Position numbers and translations under genes: made by a program. Positions 44,872 through 53,149 of a stretch of DNA of 64,000 nucleotides are shown here, one piece after another. A model generated the notes under the pieces. The model was given only the letters and a program-made list of their open reading frames with translations. It had not been told where the DNA came from and did not search any database. Numbering within the stretch: position 1 is the first letter of the stretch; every line of letters begins with the position of its first letter. This stretch comes from Acidobacteriota bacterium (GTDB taxonomy: Bacteria > Acidobacteriota > Terriglobia > Terriglobales > SCQP01): NCBI GenBank assembly GCA_021789895.1, contig JAJYIU010000017.1, forward strand, positions 1 to 64,000. Direction: 5' to 3'.

Positions 44872-45136
44872 GGCCGGGAAAATTCAGGAAGGTGAAGACG
44901 GCGCCCAGAATGATCAGGATGAAGCTCCACCAGAAGGTCGGGTGCAGGTTGGACAGCACCGTGGCCGGCGGGTGCGGCCATTCGCGCAGCCCGGTGATGA
45001 AGATGAGTATGCCGTAAACCAGCAGCAGGATGCCGACAAAGAACCAGACCGGAATCATATGTTTCCGGCCGGTGGTTGGCGGCATTGCGGCGCCGCTGCT
45101 GTTTCCGGCCTGCCTTGCAAGATTGTCCTCTGCCAT
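44861..45136 (-). CDS. Small two-helix membrane protein, hypothetical
   Basis: The 91-residue protein has a polar N-terminus followed by two membrane segments (VWFFVGILLLVYGILIFITG and TFWWSFILIILGAVFTFLNF) separated by the short loop EWPHPPATVLSNLHP. It lies 58 bases after the sodium/solute symporter on the same strand and may be an accessory of it, which is inference from position. No named family is recognised. Confidence 0.7.
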   Translation of the reverse strand: MAEDNLARQAGNSSGAAMPPTTGRKHMIPVWFFVGILLLVYGILIFITGLREWPHPPATVLSNLHPTFWWSFILIILGAVFTFLNFPGRKR

Positions 45137-45194
45137 AGGGCCCTCCGGTTGAAAATATTTTCACTCTCCGCCGCGGCGCGGGCCGCCGGTGCGA

Positions 45195-46931
45195 TTAGCG
45201 GAAGATCCACTGCAGGATCAGGAAGATGACAAAGCAAATCACCGCCCAGAAGAAGGGCCGCTTGAGCACCGGCAAATCGCCTTCGCTGGGAATGTCGGTC
45301 AGGCCCATCACCAGGCCGCGCAGCTCGGCATCCGGCCGCGGCCGGGTAGCCAGGGTGACGATCACCGAGACCACCGCCACCGCGACGAAGGCCCACAGCG
45401 CCTGCCACATCTGCTGCGCCAGTTGCTGGGCGCCGGTATAGAAGCAGAACCATTTCACGCTGCTCGGATGCTCGCTGATGGTGACGAAGATTCCGACCGC
45501 GGTCGAAATCCCGGCCAGCAGTCCCCAGAAGCCCGCCGCCTTGGTGGCGCGCTTCCAGAGCATGCCGATGATGACGGTGCCAAACAGCGGCGCGATGAAA
45601 AAGCTGAACAGCGCCTGGACGTAGTTCATCAGGCTGCCGAAATGGTTCACGATATAGGCGGCGCCGATGCTGATAAACAGGCCGATGATCGTGCACCAAC
45701 GTCCCATGTTGACGTAATGCCGGTCGGACGCCTGCTTTTTGATAAAGGGGCGGTAAATATCATACGTCCACACCGTGGCGAAGGCGCTGATGTTGCCCGC
45801 CATGCCCGACATGAAGCCGGCGATCAGGGCGGTAATGCCCAGGCCGAGCAAGCCCGGGCCCAGATAGCGCGCCATCATCAGCGGCAGCACCTGGTCGTAA
45901 CTGTGGAGCGCCGGGTTGGCGGCGACCACGTTGTCGGGGAACAGGTGGAACGGCAGGACCGCCAGGCCGAGCAGGCCGGGCAGGATGACGATGAACGGAA
46001 CCGCCATCTTGAAAAACGCGCCGATCACCGGCGCGGACTTGGCCGAGCGTATATCCTTGGCGGTGATCACGCGCTGGACGACCAGGAAGTCGGTGGTCCA
46101 GTAACCCATTGAAAGCACCGCGCCGAGGCCGAAGACGATGGCGATCCACGACACCCCCATGGGATTTTGCGAGGGGTGAAGCATCGGCCCCCACATATGG
46201 GTGAAGTTCTGGCCGGGGAAATTTTGCTTGATGCGCGCGACCATGCCCGACCAGCCGCCGGTTTCCACCAGGCCCAGGATGGGGATCAGCAGCGCGCCCA
46301 GCCAGATGAGGAAGAACTGCACCACCTCGTTGAAGATGGCGGAATAGAGGCCGCCGAGCGCCACGTAAATGCCGACGGTAAAGGTGGAGACCCACAGGCT
46401 GAAGGTAAAGTTCCAGCCCAGAATCGTCTTCATCACCACCGCCATGGCAAACATATTCACGCCCGACATCAGGATGGTCATGAAGGCGAAAGTGACGGCG
46501 CTCAGCCCGCTGGTGGCATGCCCGTAGCGCAGCTCCAGATAACCCGGCACGGAATGGGTTTTGGAGATGTAGTAGAAGGGCATCATCACGATGGCGAGGA
46601 ACAGCATGGCGGGGATGGCGCCGACCCAATACCAGTGCGCCGCCAGGATGCCGTATTGGTAGGCATTGCCCGCCCAGCCCATCAGCTCGAGCGAGCCCAG
46701 GTTGGCGGAGATAAAGGCGAGGCCCGCCACCCAGGCGGTCATTTCGCGGCCGGCGACGAAGAAGTCCTCGCCGGTGCGCGCGTATTTCTTCAGATAGAAA
46801 CCGATGCCGAGCACCGCGAAGAAATAAATGATGATGATCGTCAGGTCCACCGGCTGTAGCGTGATGACCCGGCTGGTGGCCGACAACAGCATGGCCGCCG
46901 GGCCGGGGAGGAGCGTGTCAGCAACAAGCAT
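45195..46931 (-). CDS. Sodium/solute symporter (SSS/SGLT family), probably sugar
   Basis: The 578-residue protein has about 13-14 membrane segments typical of the SSS family. Features include ARTGEDFFVAGREMTAWVAGLAFISANLGS (sodium-site region), YYISKTHSVPGYLELRYG, YVALGGLYSAIFNEVVQFF, MGYWTTDFLVVQRVITAKDIRSAK and ALIAGFMSGMAGNISAFATVW. SSS transporters of this SGLT-like subgroup import sugars or related solutes with sodium. The gene follows the isomerase-kinase-epimerase genes on the same strand after 165 bases, which suggests L-arabinose or a similar pentose as cargo. A GAGGG ribosome-binding site precedes ATG 46931. Confidence 0.92.
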   Translation of the reverse strand: MLVADTLLPGPAAMLLSATSRVITLQPVDLTIIIIYFFAVLGIGFYLKKYARTGEDFFVAGREMTAWVAGLAFISANLGSLELMGWAGNAYQYGILAAHWYWVGAIPAMLFLAIVMMPFYYISKTHSVPGYLELRYGHATSGLSAVTFAFMTILMSGVNMFAMAVVMKTILGWNFTFSLWVSTFTVGIYVALGGLYSAIFNEVVQFFLIWLGALLIPILGLVETGGWSGMVARIKQNFPGQNFTHMWGPMLHPSQNPMGVSWIAIVFGLGAVLSMGYWTTDFLVVQRVITAKDIRSAKSAPVIGAFFKMAVPFIVILPGLLGLAVLPFHLFPDNVVAANPALHSYDQVLPLMMARYLGPGLLGLGITALIAGFMSGMAGNISAFATVWTYDIYRPFIKKQASDRHYVNMGRWCTIIGLFISIGAAYIVNHFGSLMNYVQALFSFFIAPLFGTVIIGMLWKRATKAAGFWGLLAGISTAVGIFVTISEHPSSVKWFCFYTGAQQLAQQMWQALWAFVAVAVVSVIVTLATRPRPDAELRGLVMGLTDIPSEGDLPVLKRPFFWAVICFVIFLILQWIFR

Positions 46932-47096
46932 TTCGGTACCCTCGGGTTCTGAGTGAGTCGCGCCGGGCCGCAGCGCCCGCCCTCACTCGGGGTTTCTCGT
47001 TCCATCCCGCTCGCGCGGGTCCCGCGCCGGCGCGCCCGCAGCGGGCCACGGCTTTTGCGCGCGCGCGAGCGGCGTCATGGTCTCAGCCATATTACT

Positions 47097-47876
47097 TTAC
47101 TTGCCGGCCGGGCGCGACCGGGAGCGCCGCGAACGGGCGGCGGCCGCGGGCGCGTGCGCCGGCATCTCCGGCTGCCCGTAAGTGGTGTGGTAGCGCTGGT
47201 ACCACTTTTCAATCTCTTCCGGCGGCATCGCCGTCAGGCGCCCGCGCAGCAGGGCGAGGTGGCAGGTCTTGGCGGCGTCTTCGACCATGATTGCAGCCTT
47301 CAGCGCGGCGCGCGGCGTCGGCCCCCAGGCGAAGACGCCGTGGCCAGCGAGCAGCATCGCCGGGGCGCGGCTGCGGCGGCTTAAAATCGCTTCGCCGATA
47401 TGATCGCCGGCGTTATCCACGTACGGGGCGCAGGGAATCTCGCCGCCGAACTCGTCGGCGATGGCGGTCAGGCAGGCGGGAATCGGCTGCCGCAGCAGGG
47501 CGAAGCTGGTGGCGTAGTTGGAATGGGTATGGACGATGCCGCCGATCTCCGGACAGCAGCGGTAGAGGAAGAGGTGATGCGGCAGATCCACGCTGGGGCG
47601 CAGGCCGGCGGCGTCCAGGCCGTAGCGGGCGGCGGGCCAGGGCTCGCCCGCCAGCGTCGCCAGCGCGATCATCTGCGGCTTGAGGTTTTCGTAATCCACG
47701 CCGCTGGGCTTGATCGCCACCAGGTCGAGCTCGCGCGCGATGCCGCTGGCGTTGCCGGAGTGCTCGGTCACCAGGCGGGCGCGGTAAATGCCGCGGTTGG
47801 CCTCGCACACCCACTCGCGCAGGCGCTCCACCTGGGAGCGGAGGGCGAGCGAAGCGGAGCGGCGCGCGCGGGGCAT
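47097..47876 (-). CDS. araD: L-ribulose-5-phosphate 4-epimerase
   Basis: From ATG 47876 the product has 259 residues. It shows the class II aldolase/adducin fold with SGNASGIAR (phosphate-binding), IKPSGVDYENL, the zinc pair in GIVHTHSNYATSFA, a third ligand in MLLAGHGVFAWG, and a C-terminal helix ending KWYQRYHTTYG, characteristic of AraD. It converts L-ribulose-5-phosphate to D-xylulose-5-phosphate, feeding the pentose phosphate pathway. The C-terminal tail (about residues 235-259) is an Ala/Arg/Ser-rich extension. It follows the ribulokinase gene with a 2-base gap; the frame is open far upstream only because of the antisense composition. Confidence 0.92.
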   Translation of the reverse strand: MPRARRSASLALRSQVERLREWVCEANRGIYRARLVTEHSGNASGIARELDLVAIKPSGVDYENLKPQMIALATLAGEPWPAARYGLDAAGLRPSVDLPHHLFLYRCCPEIGGIVHTHSNYATSFALLRQPIPACLTAIADEFGGEIPCAPYVDNAGDHIGEAILSRRSRAPAMLLAGHGVFAWGPTPRAALKAAIMVEDAAKTCHLALLRGRLTAMPPEEIEKWYQRYHTTYGQPEMPAHAPAAAARSRRSRSRPAGK

Positions 47877-47878
47877 GG

Positions 47879-49582
47879 TCAGGAGGCCGCTCCGGCGGCA
47901 TGGCGTTCCAGCCGCAGGCGGCGCAGCCGGGCCATCACCGGGTTGGCGCCGCGGCCGAAATAATCGTGCAGCGCGAGGTATTCGCGGTAGAGGTCGCGAT
48001 AGACGGCGTGCGCCGCCGCATCGGGGCGGAACGATTGCGGGCGCAGGCGCGCCATCGCCTGCGCCGCCTGGCGGATATCGGCATAGCCGCCGCGGTCCGC
48101 GCCGGCGGCGACGGCGGCGTGCATGGCCGCGCCCAGGGCGCAGGTCTGCTCGCTGGCGGCGACATGAATTTCGCGGCCCGCGACATCGGCGTAAATCTGC
48201 ATCAGCAGCGGATTGCGGTTGGGCAAGCCGCCGCAGGCCACCAGCTCGCGCACCGGCACCCCGGCCTGCTCCATCGCCTCGATGATCGCCAGCGTGCCGA
48301 AGGCGGTGGCTTCGAGCAGGGCGCGGTAGATTTCCTGCGGCTGGGTTTGCAGGGTGCAGCCCAGCAGCAGGCCGGAAAGATGGTGATTGACCAGGATGGA
48401 GCGGTTGCCGTTCCACCAATCCAGCGCGAGCAGGCCGGATTCGCCCGGCGCCAGGCGCCGCGCCTGCGCTTCCAGCCAGTCGGGCAGCGGCTGCCCGGCG
48501 GCGCGCGCGGCCGCGGCCGCGCTTTCCGGCACGGCGGCGCGGAAGAACCAGGCGAAGATGTCGCCTACCGCGCTTTGTCCGGCTTCGTAGCCCCAGGTGC
48601 CGGGGATGATGCCGTCGCGCACCACGCCGCACATGCCCTCCACCATGCGCTTGTCGTCGCCGAGCAGCATGTGGCAGATCGAGGTGCCCATGATCATCAC
48701 CATGCGTCCGGGCTCGACCACGGTGCAGGCGGGCACGGCCCCGTGTGCGTCCACGTTGCCCACCGCCACCGGCGTGCCCGGCCGCAGCCCGGTGCGCTCC
48801 GCCATCGCCGGGGTCAGGCCGCCGGCGGCCGAGCCCAGCGCGTAATAGCGCGCCGCCAGCTTGGCGGCCGCGTCGGCGAAATCCGGGTTGAGGCCGGCGA
48901 AGAAGTCGCGCGCCGGAAAGCCGCCGGCGTCGGGAAACCACATCGCCTTGTAGCCGGCGGTGCAGGTATTGCGCCGTTCCTGGCCGCAGAGCTGCCAGAT
49001 GATCCAGTCGGCGGCTTCGAGAAAGCGCTCCGCGGCGCGATAGACCGCCGGCGCTTTTTCCAGCGTTTCCAGCAATTTCGAGAACAGCCATTCGGCCGAA
49101 TAGCGGCCGCCGTAGCGGGCGATGAATTCTTCTCGGCGCCGGCCGCCCAGTTCGTTGATGCGGTCGGCCTGCGGCTGGGCGGCATGGTGCTTCCAGAGCT
49201 TGACCCAGGCGTGCGGATTCGAGCGGAACTCGCCCAGGCGGCAGAGCGGGGTGCCGTCGGCGCGGGTGGGAAGCACGGTGCAGGCGGTGAAATCGGTGCC
49301 GATGCCGATCACCTGTTCCGGCTGAATTCCGGTCGAGCGCAGCAAGCCGGGAATGGCGTCGAGCACGCGCAGGTAATCGTCCGGGTCCTGGAGGGCGAAA
49401 TCCGGGGGCAGTGGCGTGCCGTCGGGCAGCGCGCGATCCAGCACCGCATTCGAGTAGGCGGAAACCGCGCTGCCCAACTCGCTGCCATCCCGTGCGTCCA
49501 CCAGCAGGGCGCGGCCGGATTCGGTGCCATAATCAATGCCCAGCACCACCGGCGCGGCGCCGCGTTCAGCCCTGGTGCTCAT
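47879..49582 (-). CDS. araB: Ribulokinase (FGGY family)
   Basis: The 567-residue protein has the ribulokinase-type N-terminal domain (LGIDYGTESGRALLVDARDG, GIGTDFTACTVLPTRADGTP, NPHAWVKLWKHHAAQPQADRIN). The C-terminal ATP-binding domain contains SICHMLLGDDKRMVEGMCGV, LLALDWWNGNRSILVN and LVACGGLPNRNPLLMQIYADV. It phosphorylates L-ribulose at O5. The gene overlaps the upstream isomerase by 17 bases and is followed at 2 bases by araD, so the three are translated from one message. Confidence 0.94.
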   Translation of the reverse strand: MSTRAERGAAPVVLGIDYGTESGRALLVDARDGSELGSAVSAYSNAVLDRALPDGTPLPPDFALQDPDDYLRVLDAIPGLLRSTGIQPEQVIGIGTDFTACTVLPTRADGTPLCRLGEFRSNPHAWVKLWKHHAAQPQADRINELGGRRREEFIARYGGRYSAEWLFSKLLETLEKAPAVYRAAERFLEAADWIIWQLCGQERRNTCTAGYKAMWFPDAGGFPARDFFAGLNPDFADAAAKLAARYYALGSAAGGLTPAMAERTGLRPGTPVAVGNVDAHGAVPACTVVEPGRMVMIMGTSICHMLLGDDKRMVEGMCGVVRDGIIPGTWGYEAGQSAVGDIFAWFFRAAVPESAAAAARAAGQPLPDWLEAQARRLAPGESGLLALDWWNGNRSILVNHHLSGLLLGCTLQTQPQEIYRALLEATAFGTLAIIEAMEQAGVPVRELVACGGLPNRNPLLMQIYADVAGREIHVAASEQTCALGAAMHAAVAAGADRGGYADIRQAAQAMARLRPQSFRPDAAAHAVYRDLYREYLALHDYFGRGANPVMARLRRLRLERHAAGAAS

Positions 49583-50996
49583 AAACCTGCCACCCCAGAT
49601 AATTCCCCAACGCTTCGGCTACCGGTCCAGCCACCCGGCTGCGATTGACGGAGACGTGGTGCTCGAAACCCTCGCGGCAGGCGTAGCGCAGCAGTTTTTG
49701 CAGACCCGGCACCTTGACCACGCCATAACCGCCGAAGCTTTCCAGCGGATCGGCGGTCGCCTCGCCTTCCGCGACGTAGGCGCGCATGGTGCCGCGCTGG
49801 TCGTCGCTGGAGATGCGCAGGAAGGTCAAGGGCGAAGGCGTGATCTTGCCGGTGACGGTGCCAAAGGTGTTTTCCTTGCCGACCGTGCCGGCGATGATTT
49901 CCTGGAAATCCATCTTCCAGTCTTCCGGCCCGAAAAACGCCTTGGGCAGATTGGAGCAGTGGAAGATGACGGCTTTGTCGGGGTCGTCGCCGTAATTGTT
50001 GTTCCAGTCCACGATGGCGCTGGCGGTGCCGCTGGCGAGTTGCAGCACCCGCATCGCCAGCATCCCGACCATATCCACCTCGCAGGCGCTGGGCAGCAGC
50101 CCGTTCGACATCATGCTCATCAGCGTGCAGGGCACGATGCCGAAAAACTCTTCCAGCGCCGTCCAGCACTGGATCGAGCTGCCGGAAAGCTGGTTGGCCT
50201 CCATCCATTGCTCCACCACCACGCCGAACTTGGCCATTTTCAGCAGCGCGTCGCGCGGCACGCTGCCGCTGGGGACGTAGGCCTGGATGGCGGCCAGCTT
50301 GGCTTCCACCGCCGGTTCCTGGTTGCCGAGCCGGCGAATCCGCCCCAGGATTTCCGACAGGTCCACCACCTCGACGCTGATGCCGGATTGCTCCAGCAGC
50401 TTTTCGCTGTAGCGCACCGTGTTGAAGGCTGCCGGGCGGGCGCCGATCGCGCCGACGCGGCTGTGCCGCAGCCCGCGCACGATGCGGCAGGCGGCGGCAA
50501 ACGCGGCCAGGTCGCGGCGAAAGGCCTCGGAGTCAACCGCCTGGGTATGCTCCCGGGTGAGCGAATATTGGATCCCATACTGGCGCAGGTTGTTGCAGGC
50601 CGACATCTTGCCGCAGAAGCTGTCGCGCCGCAGGCCCATGCGCATCTTGCCCGCTTCGTCGGGGAAGGCATGCACCAGCACCGGCACGTTCAGCTCCGCC
50701 AGCCGGATGGCGTTGGCAATCGCCCGCTCGTCGCCGAAATTGGGGAGCGTCACCAGAATGCCGTCAATCCGGTCGCGCTGTTCGCGAAACAGCCGGGCGC
50801 AGCGCTGGGCTTCGGCGTAGGTTTCGACCGCGCCGAAGCGGGTGTCTTCCGGCGCGAGGCAGACGGCTTGGAGCTGGGCGGCCGCCAGCGCCGCCAGCAC
50901 CTGCTGCCGCCCCTGCTCCGCCAGCTTGGCGGGGAAAAAACCGCGGTTGCCGACAATGACGCCGAGCGTGGCCGTAGGCGCGGCAGCTTTATTCAT
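49566..50996 (-). CDS. L-fucose/L-arabinose isomerase-family sugar isomerase (non-AraA type)
   Basis: This 476-residue protein is not the classical AraA. Its sequence pattern fits the L-fucose isomerase-related group (COG2407-like). It has an N-terminal Rossmann-like region (ILVTLPNFGDERAIANAI, PVLVHAFPDEAGKMRMGLRR), a central NQLSGSSIQCWTALEEFFGI, CTLMSMMSNGLLPSACEVDM with acidic metal-ligand candidates, and a C-terminal domain with IFHCSNLPKAFF and GKITPSPLTFLRISSD. Its position at the head of a ribulokinase-epimerase operon argues that it makes L-ribulose from L-arabinose, or acts on a related aldose. It overlaps araB by 17 bases. Confidence 0.85.
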   Translation of the reverse strand: MNKAAAPTATLGVIVGNRGFFPAKLAEQGRQQVLAALAAAQLQAVCLAPEDTRFGAVETYAEAQRCARLFREQRDRIDGILVTLPNFGDERAIANAIRLAELNVPVLVHAFPDEAGKMRMGLRRDSFCGKMSACNNLRQYGIQYSLTREHTQAVDSEAFRRDLAAFAAACRIVRGLRHSRVGAIGARPAAFNTVRYSEKLLEQSGISVEVVDLSEILGRIRRLGNQEPAVEAKLAAIQAYVPSGSVPRDALLKMAKFGVVVEQWMEANQLSGSSIQCWTALEEFFGIVPCTLMSMMSNGLLPSACEVDMVGMLAMRVLQLASGTASAIVDWNNNYGDDPDKAVIFHCSNLPKAFFGPEDWKMDFQEIIAGTVGKENTFGTVTGKITPSPLTFLRISSDDQRGTMRAYVAEGEATADPLESFGGYGVVKVPGLQKLLRYACREGFEHHVSVNRSRVAGPVAEALGNYLGWQVYEHQG

Positions 50997-51066
50997 AGGC
51001 CGTTTTTTAACCTTTTACCGCTCACCCGCCGGCGTGCTGCGATAGCGGGAGAGTTATGCTACCACG

Positions 51067-51090
51067 TTTTATGCAAGCGCTTATAAAAAT
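51067..51090 (-). promoter_or_regulatory. LacI-type operator candidate upstream of the pentose operon
   Basis: A perfect AAGCGCTT core (51075-51082) sits in an imperfect palindrome TTTTATGCAAGCGCTTATAA (51067-51086). It resembles operators of LacI/GalR or CcpA-type regulators, which have a central CG. It lies about 80 bases before the isomerase start codon (50996), where such a site would block or activate transcription. No LacI-family gene is in the window. Confidence 0.45.
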
Positions 51091-51147
51091 TTGGCGGCGG
51101 CGGCCGCCGCCGCGGGCCGGCGAATCGAAGCGTGAATGGAGTCCATT

Positions 51148-51930
51148 CTATTCGGCGTCTTCCAGCTCGAAATCGCCCTCGCGGATGCGTAAAAACGAGC
51201 GTGTCAGCGGGTAGCCGCCCTGCCATTCCTTGCGCAGGATGGGCAGCAGCGATTGCCGGAACTCGTCGTCGTCGGCGGGGAAGGCCACCAGGAAATGGCG
51301 GTTGGGCACGGCGACGCGAATGGTTTCCGCATTCAAAATTTCCATCGCCTGCTCCTGGAATTCCGGCAGCAGCACCAGCGAGGCCTTGTAGCTGTGGCTG
51401 AGCTCGATATGAAAGGCGCGGACGTTGTCCTGCACCGTCCAGGCCACGATCGAGGAGCGCTGCCAGAGGCGCTGCAAATTCTGCATGGCTGCCGCCAGCA
51501 CGCATTCTTCGGCGATATCCCAGCGCTGCAACTGCTCTTCATCGAGCGCCAGGTCGAAATCCTCGCTGGCCAGCACGTAGCCGATCTCGCTGGCGACCGG
51601 ATACCAGAGCGGGTGGGTCGAGAGCTGATGCTGCTGCTCGTAGGTCATCAACTTCGGCTGGATGTGGGGCCGCGCGCTTGGCCAATCCGCCGGCAAGCGG
51701 CGCTCGACGGTGCCGACCACGCGGGTCAGATAGCTGTCCAGGTCGAAGCGCTCGCCGTGCTGGCAAAAGGCGGCCCAGGCGCGGGCCAGCCGCAGGCGAT
51801 GGGCGGAGGGTTTGCCCGAGGGGGTGCGAAGAATCGCGATTTCCAACTGGCCGGCGCGCAGAAACCGCGCGCGCGGATAGAGGGTTTGCAGGCGTTGCAG
51901 GGCGACGCTTTCAAATTCCTCTCGGGTCAT
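51148..51930 (-). CDS. DUF1444 (YtpQ-like) protein
   Basis: From ATG 51930 (MTREEFESVALQRLQTLYPR) the 260-residue product matches the DUF1444 layout. It has an N-terminal helix and strand pair (LEIAILRTPSGKPSAHRLRLARAWAAF), a helical segment ending in a long loop, then YKASLVLLPEFQEQAMEIL, VAVPNRHFLVAFPADDDEFRQSL and PLTRSFLRIREGDFELED. The biochemical role of DUF1444 is unknown. Promoters of this gene and of the divergent propeller gene must share the 125 bases between their starts. Confidence 0.75.
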   Translation of the reverse strand: MTREEFESVALQRLQTLYPRARFLRAGQLEIAILRTPSGKPSAHRLRLARAWAAFCQHGERFDLDSYLTRVVGTVERRLPADWPSARPHIQPKLMTYEQQHQLSTHPLWYPVASEIGYVLASEDFDLALDEEQLQRWDIAEECVLAAAMQNLQRLWQRSSIVAWTVQDNVRAFHIELSHSYKASLVLLPEFQEQAMEILNAETIRVAVPNRHFLVAFPADDDEFRQSLLPILRKEWQGGYPLTRSFLRIREGDFELEDAE

Positions 51931-52055
51931 GCTCCCCCTGACTCGGATCATACACAAAATTTCCGGCGAGCGCACCTCGCCCCAAAAGCCGGGCGCCGCC
52001 GTCCGCCGCGAGGGCGGAGTATATTGGAAAGCAAGGAGATCGGCACCGCAAAGCC

Positions 52056-53132
52056 ATGCGCATGAAGAGCCCGGCCAAACCGGAGGCGGGGACGGCGGCG
52101 GGCGAAAAAACGCCGCGCGCGCGGCGGCTGACGCCGCCCGCGGCCCTGCCCGGCGGCGAAGTCCGGGTGGAAGGCATTGTGCTGCATCCCGGAAGGCTGC
52201 CGGAGGTCCGGTTTGGGGGGCTGCCGGGCAGCATTGTGATGTCCGGCGCCGAGTTTCTGCTAGCCAGGGTGCCGGAGGGTGCGCTTTCCGGTGCGGTGCA
52301 GGTGCTGGACGGCGGCGAAAGCGCCAGCGGCAACTCCCTCTACCTCGACGTCGCCCTGCCGATTGCCGATAATCTCCATCCCGTCGGCAACCCCGCGCTC
52401 GATCCCGAAGGCAACATTTATGTCACCTTCAGCGGCGGCCGCGGGCAAAAAGTCCCGGTCAGCCTCTATCAGCTCGACAGCAGCTACAATCTCAAGCCGC
52501 TGGGCGCCGCCATCGTCAGCCCCACCGGGCTGGCCTTCGATCATGCCGGGCAGCTCTATGCCAGCAGCCGCCATGACGGCATCGTCTATCGCGTCGATCG
52601 CAGCGGCGAAGCCGCCGTTCACGCCGAAGGCCTGGGCATCGCCACCGGCCTGGCGTTCGACCGCGACGACAATTTGTATGTCGGCGACCGCAGCGGCACG
52701 ATCTTCAAAATTGACGCCAAGCGCAATATCTTCGTCTATGCCACGCTCGAGCCCAGCGTCGCCGCCTATCATCTGGCCTTTAGTCCCGGCGGCGATCTCT
52801 ACGTCTCCGGCCCCACCACCTCCAGCTACGATCCGGTCTATTGCATCAGTCCCAAGGGCGCGGTGGAGATCTTCTACCGCGGTCTCGGGCGGCCGCAGGG
52901 CCTGGCCTTCGATGCCGGCGGCAATTTATATGTCGCCGCTTCGCTGCGCGGGCGCCGCGGCCTGGTGCGCATCAGCCCGGAGCGCGAGGCCGAGCTGGTG
53001 CTGAGCGGACAGAACCTGGTGGGCCTGGCCTTCGCCCGCGGCCCGGCGCTGATCCTGGCGACGCATAGCGGGCTTTATTTTCTTCCCTGGCAGCACGCCG
53101 GCCTGCCGCTGCCTCCGCCCGCCGCAGCCTGA
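52056..53132 (+). CDS. IPT/TIG plus NHL/SMP-30-like beta-propeller protein
   Basis: The 358-residue protein starts with a basic region, then an IPT-like Ig domain (about residues 35-100, VRVEGIVLHPGRLPEVRFGG). A propeller of repeats with a G-L-A-F-D or P-A-L-D pattern follows: NPALDPEGNIYVTFSGG, SPTGLAFDHAGQLYASS, IATGLAFDRDDNLYVGDRSG, PQGLAFDAGGNLYVAAS. This fits NHL/SMP-30/gluconolactonase-type propellers. No signal peptide is evident, which is unusual for this class. A strong AAGGAGAT stretch lies 14 bases before the ATG. It is followed after 17 bases by cinA. Confidence 0.8.
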   Translation: MRMKSPAKPEAGTAAGEKTPRARRLTPPAALPGGEVRVEGIVLHPGRLPEVRFGGLPGSIVMSGAEFLLARVPEGALSGAVQVLDGGESASGNSLYLDVALPIADNLHPVGNPALDPEGNIYVTFSGGRGQKVPVSLYQLDSSYNLKPLGAAIVSPTGLAFDHAGQLYASSRHDGIVYRVDRSGEAAVHAEGLGIATGLAFDRDDNLYVGDRSGTIFKIDAKRNIFVYATLEPSVAAYHLAFSPGGDLYVSGPTTSSYDPVYCISPKGAVEIFYRGLGRPQGLAFDAGGNLYVAASLRGRRGLVRISPEREAELVLSGQNLVGLAFARGPALILATHSGLYFLPWQHAGLPLPPPAAA

Positions 53133-53149
53133 AGCCGGGAATTCCGCCC

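Noticed and set aside
47097-49091. A 664-residue fusion that reads into araD
   Set aside because: The first part is antiframe translation of the kinase gene; AraD begins at the ATG at 47876.
47900-49648. Plus-strand 582-codon frame opposite the ribulokinase
   Set aside because: Shadow of a well-supported FGGY kinase.
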